The notes under the pieces: generated by a model
Database searches by the model: none
The model's input: only the letters and a program-made list of their open reading frames with translations
Told to the model about the DNA's origin: nothing
Source: Catellatospora sp. TT07R-123
GTDB lineage: Bacteria > Actinomycetota > Actinomycetes > Mycobacteriales > Micromonosporaceae
Assembly: GCF_018327705.1 (NCBI RefSeq)
Contig: NZ_BNEM01000001.1
Span: forward strand, 124,001 to 188,000
Reading direction: 5' to 3'
DNA length: 64,000 nt
Shown: piece by piece, positions 29,876 to 36,750 of the stretch
How positions within the stretch are numbered: the stretch's first letter is position 1
Layout: each line of letters begins with the position of its first letter
Position numbers and translations under genes: made by a program

Positions 29876-29939
29876 CCTGATCCTTCGAGCCGATGGCGGT
29901 CACCGTCGAGCCAGCATACTGTGACGGAGCTCGATCAGG
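29876..29939. promoter_or_regulatory. Divergent promoter region with flanking inverted repeat
   Basis: CCTGATC (29876-29882) with GATCAGG (29933-29939), and inner GAGC (29887-29890) with GCTC (29929-29932), flank the SEFIR/CHAT intergenic region. CATACTGT near 29915 could supply a -10 for the plus strand. The symmetry suggests one regulator controlling both directions. Confidence 0.35.
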
Positions 29940-29964
29940 CAGCTGCGGCGAGGGCAGGCCACCG

Positions 29965-31182
29965 ATGACCGATGAGGACCGGCGCCACGCCCGGTGGATC
30001 GACCGGCGCATGGCCCTGGCCCGCGAGTGGGACGACCTCGTCGCGCAGGCCGAACGCCTCGACGGGCGCGCGAGCGCCCCGACGTCGCCGCTGGTCGCCG
30101 CCGACCGGTCCCCGGTCGTCGTGGTCAACGTCGGCCGCTGGCGCCGCGACGCCCTCATCGTGACGCCCGACGGCACCCAGGCCGTGCCCCTGCCCGACCT
30201 GACGCACGCGGCCGTCTACCAGCGCGCCGATGCCTTCCTGCGCGTCATCAGCGAACGGCCGCCGATGACGGGGATGTCCTACGCGGCCGCGATCGAGGCA
30301 TACCAGGCGGCGCGGCAGGAGCGGCAGCGGCACCTGAGCGACCTGATGCGGTGGCTGTGGGACACCGTCGCCGAGCCCGTGCTGACCGCGCTCGGTCACA
30401 CCGGCGCTCCCCGCCCCGGCGAGGCATGGCCGCGCGTGTGGTGGTGCCCCACCAGCCGGCTCGCGCTGCTGCCGCTGCACGGCGCGGGCTACCACACGCA
30501 GGCGGGTGACAGCGTCCTGGACCGGGTGGTCAGCTCGTACACCCCGACGCTGCGGGCACTGGCCGACCAGCCCCGCCAGGCGCCCGCGGCGCCGCACGGC
30601 GCGCTGTTCGTCGGGGTCGCCGACGGGGTCGGCGGGGTGCCGCTGGACGAGGTCGCCCGGGAGCGGGAGTGCGTACGCGCGGCCTTCCCCGGCCGGTTCA
30701 CCGACCTCGACGGCACCGACGCCACCGTCGACGCGGTCCGGCAGGGGCTGGCCGGGCACGCGGTGGCGCACTTCAGCTGCCACGGCTTCCAGGACCTCGA
30801 CAACCCCGCGCGCGGCGGCCTGGTGCTGCACGACGGCACCCTGTCGGTGGCCCGGATCAGCCAGGACCGCTACGGCGGCGAGCTGGCCTTCCTGTCGGCC
30901 TGCCGGTCCGCGACCGGCGGGGTGGACCTGGCCGACGAGGTCGTCACCGTGGCGGCGGCACTGCGCTACGCCGGGTTCCGGCACGTGCTGGCGACGCTGT
31001 GGGAGGTCGACCAGAGCGTCGCCGCCGACGTCACCGAGTCCGTGTACGCCCGCCTGGCCCGCCCGGACGGCTTCGACGCCGACGGGGCGGCGGCCGCGCT
31101 GCACGAGGCGCTGCGCGGGCTGCGCGCCGACCCGCGCCGGTCGCTGCACGACTGGCTCCCGTTCGTACACCTCGGACCGTAG
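29965..31182 (+). CDS. CHAT-domain caspase-like protease
   Basis: A 405-aa protein with a C-terminal CHAT (caspase HetF-associated) protease domain. The dyad is present: His273 in HFSCHGFQD and Cys313 in LSACRSATGGVDLADE, followed by the conserved W-x-V-D-Q segment (TLWEVDQSVAADV). The N-terminus is a helical domain with coiled-coil tendency (~100-140). A frame start at 29893 exists, but ATG 29965 fits the protein better. It is immediately followed by a TPR gene (10 bp, RBS within the gap), the split version of the TPR-CHAT fusions used in type III-E CRISPR (TPR-CHAT) and other caspase-like systems. Substrate unknown; TPR sensing and CHAT cleavage is a plausible division of labour. Confidence 0.88.
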   Translation: MTDEDRRHARWIDRRMALAREWDDLVAQAERLDGRASAPTSPLVAADRSPVVVVNVGRWRRDALIVTPDGTQAVPLPDLTHAAVYQRADAFLRVISERPPMTGMSYAAAIEAYQAARQERQRHLSDLMRWLWDTVAEPVLTALGHTGAPRPGEAWPRVWWCPTSRLALLPLHGAGYHTQAGDSVLDRVVSSYTPTLRALADQPRQAPAAPHGALFVGVADGVGGVPLDEVARERECVRAAFPGRFTDLDGTDATVDAVRQGLAGHAVAHFSCHGFQDLDNPARGGLVLHDGTLSVARISQDRYGGELAFLSACRSATGGVDLADEVVTVAAALRYAGFRHVLATLWEVDQSVAADVTESVYARLARPDGFDADGAAAALHEALRGLRADPRRSLHDWLPFVHLGP

Positions 31183-31192
31183 GACGGCACCG

Positions 31193-33358
31193 TTGACCTC
31201 CGCAGACAGCGCTCACGAGCCGCGGACCCCGACCTTCCCGATCTACGACGTGGACGGGCCGGCCGACGTGGACATCGACGCGGTCGACCAGGAGCTGGCC
31301 GCACTGCGGGCGGCGCTGCGGGCGGGAGGACCCGGCCAGGACGAGCGGCTGTACACCCTCGGTGAGCTGCTCTGGCTGCGGTTCCGGCACACGTCCGACC
31401 CGGCCGATCTGGACGCGGCCACCGACGCCTGGCAGCGGGCGGTCTCCGCCACGCCCGACGGCGACCCCGTGCTCGGTCTGCGCCTCGAACGGCTGGGCCA
31501 CGCACTGCTGACGCGGTTCGGGCACAGCGGCGACCGCCGCGACGTGGAAGGACTCGTGGCCACGTCGCTGACGGCACTGCCCGCCCTGCCGGAGGACGCC
31601 GTCCGGGGGGCGGTGCTGGGCACCCTGTGCATGGCCCTGTGCGAGCGGTTCGCCTGGACCCAGGACGGCGCCGACCTCGACGCGGCGGTCGAGGCGGGCC
31701 GTGAGGCCGTCCGGCTGCTGTCCGACGACGACGTCCTGCCGACGGCGCGCAATTCCCTCGGCCTGGCCCTGCGCGCCCGGTTCCTCGTCCGGGCCGATCC
31801 GGCCGACGTCGACGAGGCGCTGGCCTGCCTCGGGCCGGCGGTGGCGGCCGCGGCGCCCGACGGCCTGACCCACGCGCTGCTCACCGGAAGCCTGGTGACG
31901 CTGCTGCTCCTGCGGTGGGGGCTGACCGGGGACATGACGCACCTGGACCGGGCCGTCACCGCGGCACGCGGCGTGGTGGCCGCGGGCGCCGGGCAGGACG
32001 AGAACCGGGTGATGGCGCTGACCAACCTCGCGTTCCTGCTCGTGTCACGGTACGAGCAGACGGCCCTGGCGGCCGATCTGGACGACGCGGTGAGCGCCGC
32101 CGAACAGGCCGCCGCTGTCGACCTCGCCGACGGCGCGCAGCGGGCGGGCGCGTTGCAGAGCCTCAGCAGCGCCCTGTTCCTGCGGTTCAACCGCGAGGGC
32201 GCCAGCACCGACCTGGACGGCGCGGTCGACGCCGGGTTCCGGTCGCTGGAGGCCGCCGCGGAGGACAGCCCGGACCTGCCCACGATCCTGGCGAACCTGA
32301 GCGCCGTGCTGTTGCACCGCTACGAGCACCTCGGTCACCTGGGCGAGCTCAACGACGCCGTCATCCTGTGCGCCAATGCCATCGACCGCCTGCCCGTCGC
32401 GCATCCGGACCGCCCCCGCTGCCTCCACATCATCAGCCAGGCGCTGTCGGCCCGGTTCGACGCACTGCGGCACAGCGCCGACGCGACCGCGGCCGTCGAC
32501 ACGGCCCGCGAGGCCGTCACCACCTCCGCGCCGGGCTCGCCGCACGAGGCCGCGTACCTGTTCAGCCTGGGCAGGGCGCTGCTGACCTCCTATGACGACA
32601 GCAGCGACGCGGCCGAACTCGACGCCGCGCTCCAGGTCTACGAGCAGATCGACGCACTGACACCGGCCGGGCACCCGGACCGCCCGGGACGGCTGGACAT
32701 GCACGCCGAGGCGCTGACCCGGCGCTTCGGCCTGGCCCGGGATCCGGCCGACCTGCGAGCCGCGATCGAGCTGCGGCAGGCGGCGGCGGCCGCCAGCCCG
32801 CACGACCATCCGGAGCGGGCCCTGCTGCTCACCAACTACGGTTTCAACCTGGAGCAGCTGTTCCGGCACGCCGGTGATCCCGACGACCTGCGGGCCGCCA
32901 TGCAGGCGTGGTCTCAGGCGGCGCGGATGCCCGCGGCAGCCGCGAACATGCGGTTCCAGGCCACGAAGGCGCTGGCGGACGCCGTGGCCGAACTCGACGG
33001 CCCCGCGCGGGCGGTGGCGCACTACGAGGCCGCGGTGGGGCTGGTCCGGCAGGTGGCCTGGCACGGCCTGCCCGAAGCCGACCGGCGGGTGCTGCTGGAA
33101 CGGCACGCGCCCACGGTGGCCCGGTCGGCGGCGGCCAGCGCGGTCGCGGCCGGCGACCCGGAGCTGGCCGTACGCCTGCTCGAACTGGGCCGCGGCGTGC
33201 TGTGGGCGCAGCGGTTGCAGCTGCGCGACCCGCTCGCCGGCCTGGAGGAGACCCACCCGGACCTGGCCGCCCGGATGGCCGCGTGCCGCCGGGAGCTGGA
33301 CCGGATGTCGCTCGACCAGCTGCCCTACGACATCTTCTTCGACCCGCCGCCCGGCTGA
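31193..33358 (+). CDS. Tetratricopeptide-repeat protein, partner of CHAT
   Basis: A 721-aa protein made almost entirely of TPR units from residue ~35 to ~690. The repeats are separated by the D-L-D-A-A type linkers typical of CHAT-associated TPR proteins (for example DPADLDAATDAWQRAV). The C-terminal stretch GRGVLWAQRLQLRDPL is the region that precedes CHAT in fused homologues. The TTG at 31193 follows AGGA at 8 nt; the frame continues upstream only antisense-free inside the CHAT gene, which is shadow. The 3' end overlaps the convergent XRE-NB-ARC gene by 34 bp, so the two transcripts could interfere. Likely the sensor or scaffold for the CHAT protease. Confidence 0.85.
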   Translation: MTSADSAHEPRTPTFPIYDVDGPADVDIDAVDQELAALRAALRAGGPGQDERLYTLGELLWLRFRHTSDPADLDAATDAWQRAVSATPDGDPVLGLRLERLGHALLTRFGHSGDRRDVEGLVATSLTALPALPEDAVRGAVLGTLCMALCERFAWTQDGADLDAAVEAGREAVRLLSDDDVLPTARNSLGLALRARFLVRADPADVDEALACLGPAVAAAAPDGLTHALLTGSLVTLLLLRWGLTGDMTHLDRAVTAARGVVAAGAGQDENRVMALTNLAFLLVSRYEQTALAADLDDAVSAAEQAAAVDLADGAQRAGALQSLSSALFLRFNREGASTDLDGAVDAGFRSLEAAAEDSPDLPTILANLSAVLLHRYEHLGHLGELNDAVILCANAIDRLPVAHPDRPRCLHIISQALSARFDALRHSADATAAVDTAREAVTTSAPGSPHEAAYLFSLGRALLTSYDDSSDAAELDAALQVYEQIDALTPAGHPDRPGRLDMHAEALTRRFGLARDPADLRAAIELRQAAAAASPHDHPERALLLTNYGFNLEQLFRHAGDPDDLRAAMQAWSQAARMPAAAANMRFQATKALADAVAELDGPARAVAHYEAAVGLVRQVAWHGLPEADRRVLLERHAPTVARSAAASAVAAGDPELAVRLLELGRGVLWAQRLQLRDPLAGLEETHPDLAARMAACRRELDRMSLDQLPYDIFFDPPPG

Positions 33359-35580
33359 CGGCTGTCGCGCGGACCGCCGTCCAGGCTGTCGGCCTGGGCG
33401 TGCAGCGCGACGGCGGCCCTGGCCCGCCCCCCGGCCGCGGCCGCGTACGCCAGCCCCCGCAGCGCCCGTGCCTGCTCGGAGCTGCTGCTCGCCGCCCTGG
33501 CCCGGAACAGGGCCCGGCGGTGGGCGTCGGCCGCCGCCCGCGTGTCGCGGGTGGTCCGCGCGACCTCGCCCAGGCAGTTCAGCGCCATCGCCTCGTCGAA
33601 GTGCAGTCCCAGGCCGTCCAGCAGCTCCAGGCACTGCTCCAGGTGCTCGGCTGCCGCACCGGTGTGCCCCAGGCCCAGCTCGGCCAGCGCCATCGTCCGC
33701 AGGGTGATCGCCCCGTTGCGGCGCACGCCCCGCTCGGCGTAGAACGCCATCGCGGTCCGGGCCAGGTCGACCGCCTGCTGGAACCGGCCCCGGCGGTAGG
33801 CCGTCCAGGCGAGGTGCCCGATCGTGCCGGCGGTGCCGAAGCCGTCGCCGAGTTCGTCGAAGCACGACAGCGCCTCGGTGTACGCCTGGTCGGCCCGGTC
33901 CAGCTGACCGTTCATCGCATAGCCGAGCCCGAGGTTGTTCAGCGTGACCGCGACGGCCCACCGGTCGCCGCAGCCGCGTGCCGACGCCAGCGCCGGTTCG
34001 TGGATCCGGATCCACGCCTGCCAGGAGCAGGTGCGGAAGAGGTGGTCGCGCAGCGCGTACGCGAGCCGCCAGGCCGCGTCGTCCAGCCCGCCGGCGGCGG
34101 CCAGTTCGCACAGGCGCACCAGCGTCGCCAGTTCCGCCTCGAACCACGCTGCGGCGGCGGCCGCGTCGGCGAACCGGGGCGGTCCGGGCGCCGGGTCGGG
34201 CCGCACCTGCGGCTCGCGGTGGCGGGCCGGGGTCACGGCGAGGTCGGCGAGCTGGGCCCGGTGCAGGCAGCCGAGCACCAGGCGCCGCAGCGCGGCGGCG
34301 GAGTCGTGGTCGGGCAGCCCGGTGCGGCGCATCATGTCCGCGATCGGGCGGACCAGGTCGTGGAAGGCGTAGCGGCCCGCCGACACCTGCCGCAGCAGGC
34401 TGGTGCCGACCAGGCCGTCGAGCAGCGTCGCGGCCGTGGCCGGGTCGACGTCGCCGACGAGCGCGGCGGTCTCGTGGTCGAAGCCGCTGCCGGGGTGGAC
34501 GGACAGCAGCGCGAACAGCCGCGCCTGCGCGGGCGGCAGCGCGGTGCAGGCGGCGGTGAACGTGCGGGTGATGCTGCGTTCGCCGTCGTCGAGGACGGCC
34601 AGTCGGTCGGTGTCGTGCTCCAGCTGGCGGGCCAGTTCGTGCACGGACAGATACGCCGAGCCGCGCAGCCGCGCGGCGGCGATCCGGATGCTCAGCGGCA
34701 GCCGTCCACACAGGTCGGTGATCCGGTCGACGATCTCGTCCGGCGCCGGGGCGGTCTCGTCGCCGCCGTGCGCGATCCGGGTGAACAGGGTCCGGGCGGC
34801 CGCCGGGCTGAGCTCGCCGAGGGCGACGTGGTGCGCCTCGTCGAGGGCGTCGAGGCGGCGCCGGCTGGTGACCAGCACGTCGCAGGCGCCCCCCGGCGGG
34901 AGCAGGTTCGCGACCTGCGCGGCGTCACCGGGCCGGTCGAGCACCAGCAGCATCCGGCGGTCCCGCATGACCTGCCGGTACAGCGCCGCGCGCTCGTGGT
35001 CGTCGGGCGGGATGACGTCGGCGGGCACCCCGAGGCGCCGTAGGACCCGGTGGGCGGGGTCGGCGGGTTCGGCGGTGCGGACGCCGTCGTACAGGTCCAC
35101 GAACAGGCACCCGTCGGGATACCGGTCGAGCAGGCTGTTGGCGGTCTGCGTCACCAGTTCGGTCTTCCCGACGCCCGGCATGCCCCAGACGACCACGACG
35201 CGGGCGCCGGCCGCGGTGCCCGCCAGCAATGCGCGCAGGGCCGCGGTGTCCTGCTCACGGCCGACGAACAGCTGCGCGGTGGTGGGCAGGTCCACCGGCC
35301 GGACGGCCGGCTGCCAGCCGGTGCCGGGCCGTCGCGGGCGGCGGACCAGCGCCGCCAGCGTGCCGGCGGCGTCGAAGACCTCGTCGCAGGCGCGCGCCAG
35401 GTGCTCGTTGGGCCGGACCTGCCCGGTCTCGATCTTGCTGAGATGTCCCTTGCTGTAGTGGACCCGCGCGGCGAGCGCGGCCAGCGACATGCCGCGGGCG
35501 GCGCGCAGCCGGCGCAGTTCGGCGCCGAAGGAGCCGCCGGACTTCTCGGCCGGGACGCCGTGCTGAGGAGGACCGTCCAT
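33325..35580 (-). CDS. XRE-family NB-ARC-TPR regulator (STAND-type)
   Basis: A 751-aa STAND-like protein. Residues ~17-75 are an XRE helix-turn-helix (FGAELRRLRAARGMSLAALA). Next is an NB-ARC NTPase with a P-loop GMPGVGKTE near 133-141, a Walker B-like LLVLD and an MHD-like YAFHDL. From ~490 on there are TPR repeats (LNNLGLGYAMNGQLDRADQAY). STAND proteins act as NTP-gated switches that oligomerise on ligand binding; here the output is probably transcriptional through the HTH. It is convergent with the CHAT-TPR pair and divergent from the DUF4230-like gene. Together with the SARP protein downstream it gives two NB-ARC regulators within 6 kb. Ligand unknown. Confidence 0.88.
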   Translation of the reverse strand: MDGPPQHGVPAEKSGGSFGAELRRLRAARGMSLAALAARVHYSKGHLSKIETGQVRPNEHLARACDEVFDAAGTLAALVRRPRRPGTGWQPAVRPVDLPTTAQLFVGREQDTAALRALLAGTAAGARVVVVWGMPGVGKTELVTQTANSLLDRYPDGCLFVDLYDGVRTAEPADPAHRVLRRLGVPADVIPPDDHERAALYRQVMRDRRMLLVLDRPGDAAQVANLLPPGGACDVLVTSRRRLDALDEAHHVALGELSPAAARTLFTRIAHGGDETAPAPDEIVDRITDLCGRLPLSIRIAAARLRGSAYLSVHELARQLEHDTDRLAVLDDGERSITRTFTAACTALPPAQARLFALLSVHPGSGFDHETAALVGDVDPATAATLLDGLVGTSLLRQVSAGRYAFHDLVRPIADMMRRTGLPDHDSAAALRRLVLGCLHRAQLADLAVTPARHREPQVRPDPAPGPPRFADAAAAAAWFEAELATLVRLCELAAAGGLDDAAWRLAYALRDHLFRTCSWQAWIRIHEPALASARGCGDRWAVAVTLNNLGLGYAMNGQLDRADQAYTEALSCFDELGDGFGTAGTIGHLAWTAYRRGRFQQAVDLARTAMAFYAERGVRRNGAITLRTMALAELGLGHTGAAAEHLEQCLELLDGLGLHFDEAMALNCLGEVARTTRDTRAAADAHRRALFRARAASSSSEQARALRGLAYAAAAGGRARAAVALHAQADSLDGGPRDSRQPGGGSKKMS

Positions 35581-35796
35581 ACCCCTGTTCCTGTGGCCGA
35601 GCGATCCTCAGACCCGATGGCCCGCAAGGGGCCGGTGCCGGGGTCGAGGCGACGGCCGCCGTTTCACGCCGGTGGGAAACATGCAACCACTTCCCTGTCT
35701 ATCGGATCGCCCGGCAATGTCGACAGAGCATTCCAGATGCACGGCGGCGCGGGACGGCCACTGTGCGCCGGTCGAACGGACAAAGTCAGGGGAATC

Positions 35797-36474
35797 GTGA
35801 GCGAGCACTCGTCCAACCACACTCTGACCGGCATCCCCGCGCCTCGGCGGAGGTTCCGGTTCCGGCTGCTGTCCGGCATCGTGAGCCTGGCGGTGCTGGT
35901 CGCGGCAGGGCTGGTCGCCTTCCTGTACTTCCAGCCCGGTGAGCCGGACACCGACCGCAGCGCCCCGGTGGTGCTCAGGTCCATCACGGACCTCAGCCGG
36001 TACGAGGCGGCGAAGGGCAACTTCGAGGTCGTGGTCGACCTGGAGACGTCGACGGGCGGGTTCTGGGGCTGGCTCAAGGGCAGGCGGGTCCTGTTCGTGG
36101 CGGTCGGCTCCGTCGACGCCTACGTCGACTTCCAGGCGATCTCGGCGGGTGCGATCGACGTGTCGTCCGACCGCCGGAGCGTGACGATCACGCTGCCCGA
36201 GCCGCAGCTGGAGGAGCCGGCGCTCGACCACGAGAAGAGCCACGTCGCCGAGGAGGACCGGGATCTGCTCCCCTACCTCCGCGACATCTTCAGCCGGGAC
36301 AACGAGACGGTCGACCGGGCCTACAAGGAGGGCAGCCGGAAGATCGCCGAGGCCGCCGAGCAGGCCGGGCTGAAGAAGGTGGCGGAGGACAACACCCGCC
36401 GCATGCTCACCGACATGATGACCGCCCTCGGCTTCACGAACGTCAAGATCAATTTTGAGTCGTCGGGCGACTGA
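35797..36474 (+). CDS. Membrane-anchored DUF4230-type protein
   Basis: A 225-aa protein with a cytoplasmic basic N-terminus (PRRRFRFRLL) and one TM helix (~25-47); the rest is extracytoplasmic. After the TM comes a beta domain around SRYEAAKGNFEVVVDLE and VGSVDAYVDFQAI, then a charged C-terminal helical part rich in Glu/Lys (EKSHVAEEDRDL, KIAEAAEQAG). This matches the DUF4230 pattern as I remember it. The GTG at 35797 follows AGGGGAA; the upstream frame is antisense shadow. Immediately after its stop lies an RCC1-repeat remnant. Function unknown; an envelope role is likely. Confidence 0.75.
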   Translation: MSEHSSNHTLTGIPAPRRRFRFRLLSGIVSLAVLVAAGLVAFLYFQPGEPDTDRSAPVVLRSITDLSRYEAAKGNFEVVVDLETSTGGFWGWLKGRRVLFVAVGSVDAYVDFQAISAGAIDVSSDRRSVTITLPEPQLEEPALDHEKSHVAEEDRDLLPYLRDIFSRDNETVDRAYKEGSRKIAEAAEQAGLKKVAEDNTRRMLTDMMTALGFTNVKINFESSGD

Positions 36475-36475
36475 C

Positions 36476-36622
36476 CCCACCTCCGCCGGGACCGTGGCCG
36501 GCTGGGGATACAACCCCAACGGCGTGCACGACGTGCCGGGCTCGCTCACCGGGGAGACGGTGACCGCGATCGCGGCCGGCCAGTACCACAGCGTCGCGAT
36601 CGTCGCGCCCGGCACCCCGTGA
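36476..36622 (+). pseudogene. RCC1-repeat protein remnant
   Basis: In the frame ending at TGA 36620-36622 the translation contains AGWGYNPNGVHDVP and AIAAGQYHSVAIV, the two signatures of an RCC1 (regulator of chromosome condensation) propeller blade, and nothing else of such a gene. There is no RBS or good start (a GTG at 36494 would give 42 aa). A full RCC1 protein has about seven blades, so this is a decayed 3' end, left by deletion or recombination, just after the DUF4230-like gene. Confidence 0.7.
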
Positions 36623-36633
36623 CGCGCCAGGAC

Positions 36634-36679
36634 CGGGGTGCCCGGCCGCCCAACCTCTGCCGGGCGGCCGGGCACCCCG
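36634..36679 (+). terminator. Strong hairpin after the RCC1 remnant
   Basis: Perfect 18-bp arms (36634-36651 and 36662-36679) with loop AACCTCTGCC. It probably served the original RCC1 gene and now ends the DUF4230-like transcript. Confidence 0.85.
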
Positions 36680-36750
36680 CCTGAGGTCCGAAAAGGAGTG
36701 CCGGTCAGGCGCGCCGAGTGACCGGTGACGATCTCGGGTACGCTCGCAGC

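Noticed and set aside
32045..34711. 888-aa minus-strand ORF
   Set aside because: Crosses two real genes in an out-of-frame register; Arg/Ala/Pro-rich noise.
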